Assembly (NCBI GenBank): GCA_036136335.1
Contig: JAYZQT010000037.1
Location: 1 to 64,000, forward strand
Source: JAYZQT01 sp036136335
Lineage (GTDB): Bacteria > Pseudomonadota > Alphaproteobacteria > MPNO01 > UBA830
Reading direction: 5' to 3'
DNA: 64,000 nucleotides
Under the pieces are notes generated by a model that ran no database searches, was not told the DNA's origin, and saw only the letters and a program-made list of their open reading frames with translations. Below are positions 19,188 to 27,673 of this stretch, piece by piece; position 1 is the first letter of the stretch; each line of letters starts with the position of its first letter. The position numbers and the translations under genes are program-made.

Positions 19188-21046
19188 GTTTCGTCCTCGT
19201 CGGTATTGTTTTTGCCAGTGTGACCGGACTCAATCCCATCCACGCCATCACCCACCAGAGGCGGTTCGTTGAGAATTTGGTGTGATGTTTCCTTTTCGGG
19301 TGGCTTTTGCGACCAGTCGCTGGCGTCGCGCACCTCAGCCACCCTCGCTCCCGGGAACGCATCAAGTGCTTCCTGAACCATCGGGTGGGCGACAGCCGAT
19401 ACATACCGCTCAGATGCAGCAGCATCCCTTCGTTGCCGAATGGTAGGCTCGCCCTCTTCCTGACTGGCCTCGATGAACCAAGCCTGGCCCGTCCATTCGT
19501 GCATACACTGACTTAGATGCTTTGCGAGGTCCTTCGGAGCTTCCTCCGTCACACGCAAAGAAATCTTTCCTATCTCGTATTTTACAAGGTGTACGTTGTT
19601 AACAAGATGGGCATGCAATAATGGTTCCCGATTAATCGAGAATAACTCCACCATCTCATCAAAAGTGCCTGGAAGGAAGGTGCCCTGCTTCGGCACACTA
19701 TCCAAGCTGAGCGCGCCGGCAGGCTTCAGAGCCAACGCCGTTGGTCCGCCAGTTTCAATGGCGGGATTTGGGCCTGATTGCGGCGTTGGCCCAAGTGATG
19801 GCGTCGGTTTGGGATGTTCTGGTGCTGGGTTGAGAGTGACAGGTGCCGGCTTTTGTGGAGCTTTGTCGGCTATCGCCTCTATCATGTCGGCAGGCGAAGG
19901 CAAATCCGCCACATAGGCCAAGCGAACCAGCAACATTTCCGCTGCTTGTATGCCGGAATAGGCAGTTCGCACCTCTGTTAGTCCCTTTAGCAGCATCTGC
20001 CATGTGCGAGTGAGAGTGGACATAGCAAGCGTTTCGGACAGGTCTCGACCTTTTTCAAGATCGAAATCGGACGCAGGGGTGGCCGCATCGGCTGTCGGTA
20101 CCGCTTTCAGCCGCGTCAACCAATGCGTAAGTTCGGCAAGGTCCTGTACAATTGTTACAGGGTCTGCGCCGGCCTGATACATAGTATCCAAACGTTCCAG
20201 CGCTCTCTCAATTTCTCCCTTCATCAAATGTTCGAACAGGTCAAACACTTGAACTCGTTCGGCAACCCCCAACATTGCTTGCACGATCGGCTCGTCGATC
20301 TCTGTGTCGGGACCGCTATGGGCAATTGCCTGGTCAAGCAACGACAACCCATCTCTTACCGATCCGTCAGCTGCCCTCGCGATAAGCCGAATAGCACCAC
20401 TCGTGATCTTTGAGTTTTCGTATCTGGCAATTTCAGCAAAGTGATTAATGAGTACATCGTACTTTACTCGTCGAAGATCAAAGCGCTGACACCGAGACAA
20501 AACGGTCACCGGAACGCGACGGATTTCGGTGGTCGCAAAAATGAATTTTACGTGTTCTGGGGGCTCTTCTAGTGTCTTAAGCAACGCGTTGAATGCGTTG
20601 CGTGACAGCATATGTACTTCATCAATGATGTAAATTTTATACCTAGCGGATACCGGCCGGTAGAGCACTCCATCGATCAGCTCTCGAATATCCTCCACGC
20701 CGGTGCGGCTCGCAGCATCCATCTCCAATACGTCAACATGTCTGTCTTCGGTAATCGAAATGCAGTTTAGACAAACGCCACACGGGTTCTCAGTGGGCCC
20801 GCCGGCACCATCAGACCCGATGCAATTCAACGCGCGGGCAATAATTCGTGCGGTTGTCGTCTTCCCAACCCCGCGAACACCAGTGAGGATGAATGCATGG
20901 GCTAAACGGCCCGACGCAATGGCGTTTGATAGTGTCTGTACCATGGCCTCTTGCCCAACAAGGGCCGCAAAATCGCCAGGGCGGTATTTGCGAGCAAGAA
21001 CACGATAAACCTGATTATCGGTTGAGGTATCTATGGGGTCGGCCAT
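19184..21046 (-). CDS. dnaX: DNA polymerase III subunits gamma and tau
   Basis: Clamp-loader ATPase, about 620 residues from the Met of MADPIDTST (an upstream in-frame start at 21088 would extend towards the RNA gene and lacks homology). Walker A is GVRGVGKTTTARI, the zinc module includes CGVCLNC, Walker B is YIIDEVHML, and sensor 1 is FIFATTE. A Pro-rich linker (PAPVTLNPAPEHPKPTPSLG) precedes the tau-type C-terminal domain. I see no obvious A-rich slippery site for programmed frameshifting to make gamma. It heads the dnaX-ebfC-recR operon. Confidence 0.97.
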   Translation of the reverse strand: MADPIDTSTDNQVYRVLARKYRPGDFAALVGQEAMVQTLSNAIASGRLAHAFILTGVRGVGKTTTARIIARALNCIGSDGAGGPTENPCGVCLNCISITEDRHVDVLEMDAASRTGVEDIRELIDGVLYRPVSARYKIYIIDEVHMLSRNAFNALLKTLEEPPEHVKFIFATTEIRRVPVTVLSRCQRFDLRRVKYDVLINHFAEIARYENSKITSGAIRLIARAADGSVRDGLSLLDQAIAHSGPDTEIDEPIVQAMLGVAERVQVFDLFEHLMKGEIERALERLDTMYQAGADPVTIVQDLAELTHWLTRLKAVPTADAATPASDFDLEKGRDLSETLAMSTLTRTWQMLLKGLTEVRTAYSGIQAAEMLLVRLAYVADLPSPADMIEAIADKAPQKPAPVTLNPAPEHPKPTPSLGPTPQSGPNPAIETGGPTALALKPAGALSLDSVPKQGTFLPGTFDEMVELFSINREPLLHAHLVNNVHLVKYEIGKISLRVTEEAPKDLAKHLSQCMHEWTGQAWFIEASQEEGEPTIRQRRDAAASERYVSAVAHPMVQEALDAFPGARVAEVRDASDWSQKPPEKETSHQILNEPPLVGDGVDGIESGHTGKNNTDEDET

Positions 21047-21123
21047 TGTAGGCTTTAGTTCTCCGGTCCGGCCAGCACCCCCCACCACCAGTCAGTGATT
21101 AAAAGAGTGCAGCCAAACAACGC

Positions 21124-21142
21124 GGGCTCAGAAACAGAGCCC
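21124..21142 (-). terminator. Hairpin after SRP RNA gene
   Basis: On the minus strand GGGCTC-TGTTTCT-GAGCCC forms a 6-bp stem with a 7-base loop about 10 bases after the end of ffs and before dnaX. It is followed by GCG and then moderately T-rich sequence rather than a clean U-tract. Its position suggests it trims or terminates the SRP RNA, with possible read-through into dnaX. Confidence 0.5.
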
Positions 21143-21153
21143 AATGAGCCGGT

Positions 21154-21249
21154 GGGAGACCGGTGAGGCGACCCAGAAAAATCTCGTTACGGCTGCTTCC
21201 TTCCGGACCTGACCGGGTTGGCGAGTAATCCGTCCGCCACCAGCCTCCC
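21154..21249 (-). ncRNA. ffs: SRP RNA (4.5S-type small signal recognition particle RNA)
   Basis: The minus strand carries the nearly invariant domain IV core GTCAGGTCCGGAAGGAAGC (within 21191-21214), with the GGAA tetraloop and the asymmetric internal loop that bind Ffh. The two ends, 21238-21249 and 21154-21165, pair over 12 bases counting two G-U pairs, closing a hairpin of about 96 nt, the size of bacterial 4.5S RNA. It guides inner-membrane proteins to the Sec translocon together with Ffh and FtsY. It lies immediately upstream of dnaX on the same strand, a common bacterial arrangement. The ends are inferred from pairing. Confidence 0.95.
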
Positions 21250-21255
21250 ATGCGC

Positions 21256-21283
21256 AGTATAACAGTTCCAACGCGCGGACCAA
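21256..21283 (-). promoter_or_regulatory. Candidate sigma-70 promoter of ffs
   Basis: On the minus strand a TATACT -10 box (21256-21261) lies 6 bases before the predicted 5' GGG of the SRP RNA. A weak -35 (TTGGTC, 21278-21283) is 16 bases further upstream. Spacing and position fit a housekeeping promoter; the -35 matches only the TTG part of the consensus. Confidence 0.55.
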
Positions 21284-21364
21284 ACTGGCTTCCACAAATT
21301 TATGTTATTTGGGCGGATAGATCGTTAATTGCGCCCAGTGTATCCGTATGCGAGTACTACCGTA

Positions 21365-22279
21365 ATGAAAATTTACAATCACTACGCCGATAAAATTCTC
21401 GACCGGGCCTCTCACCTTCGGACCGACGATGCATGGTTCAACGCTCAACTGGAATCAGATAACGCGGTAGTGGTGCCTGTGTGGCGTTCCCGCAATCTGA
21501 TTGCTAACCCTGAAGAGCCAAGAGGGGTATTTTTATCTGCGAGCAGGGTCAGTGGGCTGCTTAATCCCCAGGACACCGTAGTGTTCCTAGGTCTACGCAA
21601 CAAGATTCCTCACATTGCACTTGATGTCTCGCGCATTGGTGAGACCGCGGCTAACAACCTGCACCCAGGCAGTGAATTTGTTGATCTGCGGGCGGTAGGT
21701 CCGGTGATGGATCGGGCCGAGGCATCGATCCTTGCCTATGCAAAAGGCATCCTCTACTGGCACACCCGGCATAAATACTGCGGCAACTGCGGCAGTCCCA
21801 CGGAAAGTCGCGAGGCGGGACACCTGCGTAATTGCCTGAACGACACCTGCAAAACTCCAAATTTTCCGCGTACGGACCCGGCCGTGATTATGCTGGTCTC
21901 CCACGGTGACAGAGCGCTTCTTGGCCGCAAAGCGGAATGGATTGAGGGTATGTATTCAACTCTCGCGGGTTTTGTGGAACCTGGCGAGAGCCTCGAGCAG
22001 GCAGTAGAGCGAGAGGTGAGGGAAGAAGCCGGCGTCGAAATCACGAATATTAGATACCATTCTTCGCAGCCGTGGCCGTTTCCTGCATCCCTAATGCTTG
22101 GGTTCTACGCCGATGCTGTCACTGTGAAGTTGAAACGAGACGACGAAGAACTCGAAGATCTGCGGTGGTTCACCCGCAAAGAACTGGCTGATGGCGGCGC
22201 CGGGATTGCAAGCCGCCCACGATCAGACTCTATCGCCCGACGGCTAATCGACGAATGGATTCGCGGGTCTGCTAACTAG
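21365..22279 (+). CDS. nudC: NADH pyrophosphatase NudC
   Basis: Nudix hydrolase that cleaves NAD(H), and NAD caps on RNA, to NMN and AMP. About 304 residues from the Met of MKIYNHYADKI; the open frame starts at 21329. Order: N-terminal NUDIX-like domain, a four-Cys zinc ribbon (CGNCGSP near residue 142 and CLNDTCKTPNFPRTDPA), then the Nudix box GFVEPGESLEQAVEREVREEAG. The NudC-type SQPWPFPASLMLGFYA motif follows. It is divergent from ffs-dnaX and converges with pheA 40 bases downstream. Confidence 0.95.
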   Translation: MKIYNHYADKILDRASHLRTDDAWFNAQLESDNAVVVPVWRSRNLIANPEEPRGVFLSASRVSGLLNPQDTVVFLGLRNKIPHIALDVSRIGETAANNLHPGSEFVDLRAVGPVMDRAEASILAYAKGILYWHTRHKYCGNCGSPTESREAGHLRNCLNDTCKTPNFPRTDPAVIMLVSHGDRALLGRKAEWIEGMYSTLAGFVEPGESLEQAVEREVREEAGVEITNIRYHSSQPWPFPASLMLGFYADAVTVKLKRDDEELEDLRWFTRKELADGGAGIASRPRSDSIARRLIDEWIRGSAN

Positions 22280-22319
22280 ATTTGTTATACCAGCCACACT
22301 GTAAACAATTTTCATAAAT

Positions 22320-23192
22320 TTATTTCTGATATCGGAACGGATCGGCCGGGTATGTCCCGAGTATCCGGACCTCGTGTGTATAAAAATTGAGTTCCTCCAT
22401 AGCCAGACTGACATTGCGTTCGCGAGGATCACCCTCAACATCCGCATAGAATTGGGTTGCGAAGAAATCACCCCCAACCATGTAACTTTCCAGTTTAGTC
22501 ATGTTTACGCCGTTCGTGGCGAATCCGCCGAGTGCTTTGAAGAGAGCCGCCGGCACGTTGCGCACCCTGAAGACGAAGCTTGTCACCACTAAACCACCTC
22601 CGCCTTTAGGCTTTACTGGTTCTCGCGCCATAATCAGGAATCTTGTCGTATTATGCTCAGCATCTTCAATGTTGGCGCGGATGGATTTCAAACCGTGCAC
22701 CTCGCCGGCCAATTCAGATGCGATTGCCGCATCTGTGACATTACCACCTGCTGCAATTTGTCCCGCAGCGCCCGCCGTATCCGCATGCACCACAGGCTCA
22801 AAGCCATTTGTCCGCAAAAATTGCCCGCACTGTCCTAGCGCATGGATGTGACTGTGCACTCGCCGAATTGATTTAAGCGTTGCACCCTGCTGTGCAAGAA
22901 GATGGTGATTTACACGCAAAAACCGCTCCCCGACGATGTGAAGCCCGGATTCTGGTATGATCCGGTGGATGTCGGCAACCCGGCCGGCAACAGAGTTTTC
23001 AATCGGAATCATTGCATAGATAGCTTTGTTTTGAACTACAGCTTCAAAGGTGTCTTCGAAGCGGGGCGTTGGCAGTGGTGCCATGCCTGGATAAAATTCA
23101 CGGCATGCTAGGTGAGAGTACGCTCCTAGCTGTCCCTGGAAAGCGATCGTTTTAGACGGCGTTTTAGAGCCTTGCTTTGTTTGAGCAGCCAT
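22320..23192 (-). CDS. pheA: Prephenate dehydratase
   Basis: Converts prephenate to phenylpyruvate in phenylalanine synthesis. 290 residues from the Met of MAAQTKQGSK; the longer frame to 23333 overlaps kdsB and is unlikely. The catalytic domain begins TIAFQGQLGAYSHLACREF; the catalytic Thr-rich motif is NTTRFLIMAREP. A C-terminal ACT domain for feedback by phenylalanine includes GVNMTKLESYMVGG, with the ESxP-like signature as ESYM. There is no chorismate mutase domain, so this is the monofunctional type. It lies 46 bases after kdsB on the same strand, probably in one operon. Confidence 0.94.
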   Translation of the reverse strand: MAAQTKQGSKTPSKTIAFQGQLGAYSHLACREFYPGMAPLPTPRFEDTFEAVVQNKAIYAMIPIENSVAGRVADIHRIIPESGLHIVGERFLRVNHHLLAQQGATLKSIRRVHSHIHALGQCGQFLRTNGFEPVVHADTAGAAGQIAAGGNVTDAAIASELAGEVHGLKSIRANIEDAEHNTTRFLIMAREPVKPKGGGGLVVTSFVFRVRNVPAALFKALGGFATNGVNMTKLESYMVGGDFFATQFYADVEGDPRERNVSLAMEELNFYTHEVRILGTYPADPFRYQK

Positions 23193-23238
23193 TGTTCCAG
23201 TCACCTTTGCCTTGTCCCGGTTGCGGCATTGCGCTCTA

Positions 23239-23997
23239 TCACACCGAACCGGGCGCAAGCAATGCCCGCGCCCGGTCCAAATCGGCGGGAGTATCAACAC
23301 CCAGCGGGACGGTGTCAACGAGCGCAACGTCAATCCTCATCCCAGCTTCCAAAGCACGAAGCTGTTCCAGTCGCTCGAGTTTCTCAAGCCAACCAAGTGG
23401 CAAACCGACAAACCTCTCAAGCGCAGAACGCCGAAACGCATAAAGACCAACGTGATGATAGTGTGGACCAATAGGGGAATACGGTACAACGGCTCGACTG
23501 AAATAAAGTGCCTGCCCTATTCGTGCACCTTCGTGTGGAAAAACCAGAACCGCCTTTACAACATTCGGATCTGTGCGTTCTTCATCATTTGCAATTTCAA
23601 CGGCGAGTGTCGTGATATCGACATCAGCATTGTGTAATGGTTCCAGTGATTTGGTAATCAGCGCCGGATCAATCGTTGGAAGATCACCCTGAACATTGAT
23701 GACCGCGTCATGGTGCTGGTCCGGATCAAACATGGAAAGAGCTTGGTGTACGCGGTCGGATCCGCTGGGAAGATCAGGATCGGTAATTAATGCGTGCCCC
23801 CCCGCAGCAGCAACAGTATCGACAATTTCAACATCACCGCAGGCCACCAGTACTGGCCCGATGTCGGCCTCGACGGCCCTGCGCCATACTTGGATGATCA
23901 TCGGCGCGCCATTGATATCGGCCAACGGTTTGCCTGGGAGCCGCGTTGAATCAAGTCGGGCCGGAATCACAATCACGGGATTTTTTGGTTGAGACAT
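23239..23997 (-). CDS. kdsB: CMP-Kdo synthetase KdsB
   Basis: 3-deoxy-manno-octulosonate cytidylyltransferase, activating Kdo for lipopolysaccharide inner core synthesis; it implies an LPS-bearing outer membrane. 252 residues. Nucleotide-binding motif IPARLDSTRLPGKPLADI at the N-terminus; DLPSGSDRVHQAL and INVQGDLPTIDP follow as family signatures. A Shine-Dalgarno-like GGGAG lies upstream of the ATG. It is divergent from cycM. Confidence 0.96.
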   Translation of the reverse strand: MSQPKNPVIVIPARLDSTRLPGKPLADINGAPMIIQVWRRAVEADIGPVLVACGDVEIVDTVAAAGGHALITDPDLPSGSDRVHQALSMFDPDQHHDAVINVQGDLPTIDPALITKSLEPLHNADVDITTLAVEIANDEERTDPNVVKAVLVFPHEGARIGQALYFSRAVVPYSPIGPHYHHVGLYAFRRSALERFVGLPLGWLEKLERLEQLRALEAGMRIDVALVDTVPLGVDTPADLDRARALLAPGSV

Positions 23998-24179
23998 GAA
24001 ATTCCGCTCCCAAGAAACAGGGCAACAACAAAATTTAACTCGGGTGCGACATTATACCCCTTGTGCCTGCGCGGGAATGCCTTATCGGTGACAGAGAGTT
24101 AGACAGACCGGCATGTAATGTTTAATTTCGCACTGCCGCTCAAGACGGTTGCAACATTATTCTCCAACGGAAACCTGAC

Positions 24180-24731
24180 ATGTCGTCATTCGAGCTCAAC
24201 AAGATCATTGGTGCGTTACTACTGGTCATTCTTGTTTCAGTCGTTATTGGTAAGGTCGCCAATAACCTGGTCTCAACCGATGAAGAGCATGGCGCGGGCT
24301 ATGCGGAGAAGCCCGGGAAAGAGAAAGAGACAACCATCGCGAGACCAAAGGCACCCAAAAAGAAACAACCATTACAGCCAGTACTGGAATTATTGGCAAC
24401 TGCGGATGCCATGGCTGGCAAAAAAGTATTTGCAAAGTGCAAAGCATGTCACACCAGTGGAAAAAACAAAAAAAATGGTATTGGTCCTAATCTGTGGAAT
24501 GTAGTCAATCGCGCGCCGGGTTCCACGGCAGGCTTCAAGTATTCGAAGACCCTAAAAGGCATAAGCGGCAAACCGTGGACTTATGAAAACCTGAACGCAT
24601 TTCTCGCCAAACCCAGAGACTACGCGAAGGGCACAAAAATGTCGTTTGTGGGTCTCAAGAAAGTTAAAGACCGAGCAAATGTCATCGCCTTCCTGCGCAG
24701 TCTGAGTGATACGCCAGCACCTTTAAATTAG
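24180..24731 (+). CDS. cycM: Membrane-anchored cytochrome c, CycM type
   Basis: 183-residue class I cytochrome c with an uncleaved N-terminal anchor (IIGALLLVILVSVVIGKVA), a Lys/Pro-rich linker, and a globular haem domain. The haem attachment site is CKACH, and the distal Met ligand is in GTKMSFVGLKK. This is the architecture of alphaproteobacterial CycM/cytochrome c552, which carries electrons from the bc1 complex to terminal oxidases. It is a natural client of the Ccm system encoded at 9.7-16.7 kb. Confidence 0.93.
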   Translation: MSSFELNKIIGALLLVILVSVVIGKVANNLVSTDEEHGAGYAEKPGKEKETTIARPKAPKKKQPLQPVLELLATADAMAGKKVFAKCKACHTSGKNKKNGIGPNLWNVVNRAPGSTAGFKYSKTLKGISGKPWTYENLNAFLAKPRDYAKGTKMSFVGLKKVKDRANVIAFLRSLSDTPAPLN

Positions 24732-24933
24732 ACTAGGGTTAATCGTCTTAACTAATTAGCTCTCCTGCGCTGTTTTGCCTGTTGGATGGTGTACTTCGAT
24801 TGCGATTAAGGAATAAAAACCTCATTAATACATTATAATGGTTCACGGTCGGAATAAACTGCAAGGGTAATACCAAGCGATTCCCCTTGGCCAAGCCCTT
24901 TAAATCTGCAACAAATTGGAACAGACTGCCGTC

Positions 24934-25704
24934 ATGTTAACCAACGAATTGATCGAACTTGCCAGTCGTCTCGCCGACGCAAGCGGCCCAGTAATCCGGA
25001 GCCACTTTCGCGCACCCGGGTACATTGATGCCAAGAGGGACGGTTCACCCGTCACTGCTGCAGATCGGGAGGCGGAAGGAGCTATTCGTGCTATCCTTTC
25101 TGCGGAAAGGCCTCGCGATGGGATCATAGGCGAAGAGTTTGGGTCCACAAATCCGGATGCTGAACTTGTCTGGGTCATCGACCCTATCGACGGAACTCAA
25201 TCGTTTATTACGGGCAGGCCAATCTTCGGTACTTTGATTGCTCTAGTCCGCGATCAAACGCCAATCATCGGTGTAATTGACCAACCCGTAAACAGGGAAA
25301 GATGGTTTGGCGCGAAAGGTAGAGGCACAACCTATAATGGAAATATTATTCGCTCGCGACCATGTTCAAATTTAGCGAATGCCGTCATCGGGACGACGTC
25401 ACCAAACCTTTTCGACAGTGAACAATATACATCTTGGAAAGCAATTGCTGCGAGAGGGAAACACATCGTTTATGGGGGGGATTGCTATACATATGCTCAG
25501 CTGGCCGGTGGATTTGTTGATGTGGTCATGGAGGCGGGCCTCAAGGCATATGACTTTTGTGCGCTAGCATTAATTGTGGGGGAAGCTGGCGGCGTTGTGA
25601 CAGACTGGTCGGGAAATCCGCTTACACTGACCTCGGACGGAACCGTTCTCGCGTGCGGCGACTCTGGTATACATGCAGAAATTCTCTCGGAGCTGGGCAG
25701 ATAA
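24934..25704 (+). CDS. Inositol monophosphatase-family phosphatase, HisN-like
   Basis: About 256 residues, Mg-dependent phosphatase of the IMPase superfamily. Metal-binding motifs are GEEFG, the DPIDGTQSF box near residue 90, and YDFCALALIVGEAGGVVTDW near the C-terminus. The DPIDGT(K/Q)SFITG...FGTLIAL pattern is that of the HisN-type histidinol-phosphate phosphatases used in many actinobacteria and alphaproteobacteria, so histidine synthesis is the likeliest role. I chose the ATG at 24934 (MLTNELIELA); one at 24916 is also in frame. The 200 bases upstream contain a TATAAT at 24834-24839 without a good -35. Confidence 0.85.
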   Translation: MLTNELIELASRLADASGPVIRSHFRAPGYIDAKRDGSPVTAADREAEGAIRAILSAERPRDGIIGEEFGSTNPDAELVWVIDPIDGTQSFITGRPIFGTLIALVRDQTPIIGVIDQPVNRERWFGAKGRGTTYNGNIIRSRPCSNLANAVIGTTSPNLFDSEQYTSWKAIAARGKHIVYGGDCYTYAQLAGGFVDVVMEAGLKAYDFCALALIVGEAGGVVTDWSGNPLTLTSDGTVLACGDSGIHAEILSELGR

Positions 25705-25799
25705 CCCGGCGATTTCAACTGGGATTTTCTCGGATCCTGCAGGAATGACCAAAATCAAGGCCTTATCAACTAGAAACTCATTTCGGAAATCCGCCCACA

Positions 25800-27638
25800 A
25801 TGAATGCAATGACAACCGCTCTGACAGTCGCCGTGTTTGCCCTTTCGGTCTCAGGCACTCTAGCGCAGAACAGAGAGGCCGCGGTGAATTTGAGCCACGG
25901 CCTGACACTACTAGATTCACTCAAATATCCGTCGAATTTCAAGCATCTGGATTATGTTAACCCCAACGCCCCAAAGGGCGGGTTCATTCGGCGTTATGCG
26001 TTCGGCACGTTTGATTCGTTCAATCCATATATCATCAAGGGCAACCCAACTGGTGTCAGCAGCCTAGTCTACCAGACACTTTTGGACACACCGCTCGACG
26101 AAATTTTGGCCGGATACGGACAGATTGCAGAGAGCATCGAGGTCCCCGACGATCTGTCATACACCACGTTCAATCTGCGTCCCGAGGCCCGTTTTCATGA
26201 CGGATCACCGGTGACCGTCAAAGACGTCATTTGGACCTTCAACACGCTTAAAAAATACGGCGCTCCCTTTTACCGGTTTTACTATAAGAACATCGCCCGT
26301 GCTGTAAATCTGGGGCAACACAAAGTGAGATTTGAATTTACCGGCCCACCAAACCGCGAACTGCCCCACATCACCGGCCAACTCCCTGTAATGTCCAAGA
26401 AATGGTGGTCGACCCGCAATTTTTCGGCCACAACCCTGGAACCCCCCCTTGGCAGTGGCCCGTATAGGATTAAGTCTTTCGAACCCGGCCGCTATGTCGT
26501 CGTGGAAAGGGTAAAAAACTGGTGGGGCGAAAAGATCCCGGTTAACGTTGGCCGGCATAATTTCAATAACATTCGCTATGACTATTATCGTGATCAGACC
26601 GTGGCTCTGGAAGGATTCAAAGCCGGCCTATACGATATCCGTTCTGAAAGCTCGTCGCTCAGATGGGCAACACAATACAATTTCGCGGCACGCAAAGCTG
26701 GGCGCGTCAAGCTAGAAGAAATAGCACATGCACGACCCACAGGAATGCAGGCGTTCGTCTTCAATATCCGCAGAAAACAGCTTCAAGACCCCGTTCTGCG
26801 GCAGGCGATGGCCAATGCATTTGATTTCGAATGGTCAAATAAAAAGTTGTTCTTCGGCCAATACACCCGGACCAAGAGTTTTTTTTCGAATTCCGTACTG
26901 GCGGCGACCAAATTGCCATCGCCGGAAGAACTAGCATTGCTCGAACCTTGGCGCGGAAAAATACCGGACGAGGTGTTCACAAAGGTGTATGCACCACCAT
27001 CGACCAACGGCTCCGCTAATCTCCGTCATAACCTGCGCACGGGACTGCGCCTTCTGAAGAAGGCTGGCTATAAAATTGAGAACAATAAACTCCTATCCCC
27101 CAGAACCGGCGAGCCGGTGAAGTTTGAGGTGCTGCTTGTTAGCCCTGCGTTTGAGCGTATTGTTTCACCGTTTGCTCGAAATCTTCGCCGATTGGGGATT
27201 GACGCTACTATCCGCACCGTCGATCAATCACAATATATCAATCGGATACGAACCTTCGACTTTGATGTGATCGTCCACACATTTGGACAATCCGAGTCGC
27301 CAGGTAATGAACAGCGTGACTTTTGGGGGTCGGATTCCGCCGCCCGCAACGGCAGCAGTAACGTAATCGGTATCAAAAATGCAGCGATCGACGCGCTTGT
27401 TGAAATGATCATCAGCGCCGATGATCGAAAGAGGCTGGTGGTTGCCACCCGAGCCCTCGATCGAGTGTTGCAGTGGAACCACTATGTCATCCCGCAATGG
27501 CACGTTCGTATCGACCGAATCGCATACTGGAACAAGTTCGGAATACCAAAACATGCAAAATATGGTGCGGACACGATGAGCTGGTGGATAGACCTAGCAA
27601 AGGAAGAGGCGTTAAACCAAAGAAGCAAAAAACCTTAA
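25800..27638 (+). CDS. yejA: Periplasmic peptide-binding protein, YejA-like (copy 1)
   Basis: Family 5 extracellular solute-binding protein of 612 residues with a Sec signal peptide (TTALTVAVFALSVSGTLAQ). Typical YejA features: HGLTLLDSLKYPSNFKHLDYVNPNAPKGG split over residues 30-58, ARFHDGSPVTVKDVIWTFN, and EPPLGSGPYRIKSFEPGRY. In E. coli YejABEF imports microcin C and other peptides. It heads a yejA-yejA-yejB-yejE-yejF operon and is a diverged tandem duplicate of the next gene, 35 bases downstream. No lipobox is seen, so it is probably soluble in the periplasm. Confidence 0.9.
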   Translation: MNAMTTALTVAVFALSVSGTLAQNREAAVNLSHGLTLLDSLKYPSNFKHLDYVNPNAPKGGFIRRYAFGTFDSFNPYIIKGNPTGVSSLVYQTLLDTPLDEILAGYGQIAESIEVPDDLSYTTFNLRPEARFHDGSPVTVKDVIWTFNTLKKYGAPFYRFYYKNIARAVNLGQHKVRFEFTGPPNRELPHITGQLPVMSKKWWSTRNFSATTLEPPLGSGPYRIKSFEPGRYVVVERVKNWWGEKIPVNVGRHNFNNIRYDYYRDQTVALEGFKAGLYDIRSESSSLRWATQYNFAARKAGRVKLEEIAHARPTGMQAFVFNIRRKQLQDPVLRQAMANAFDFEWSNKKLFFGQYTRTKSFFSNSVLAATKLPSPEELALLEPWRGKIPDEVFTKVYAPPSTNGSANLRHNLRTGLRLLKKAGYKIENNKLLSPRTGEPVKFEVLLVSPAFERIVSPFARNLRRLGIDATIRTVDQSQYINRIRTFDFDVIVHTFGQSESPGNEQRDFWGSDSAARNGSSNVIGIKNAAIDALVEMIISADDRKRLVVATRALDRVLQWNHYVIPQWHVRIDRIAYWNKFGIPKHAKYGADTMSWWIDLAKEEALNQRSKKP

Positions 27639-27673
27639 CGCACCGCCTGCAAGCGGCGTAAGATGCCGCTGCC

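Noticed and set aside
21250..21364. tRNA-like or riboswitch element upstream of nudC
   Set aside because: No cloverleaf or known riboswitch core; the region is explained by the ffs promoter and a short nudC leader.
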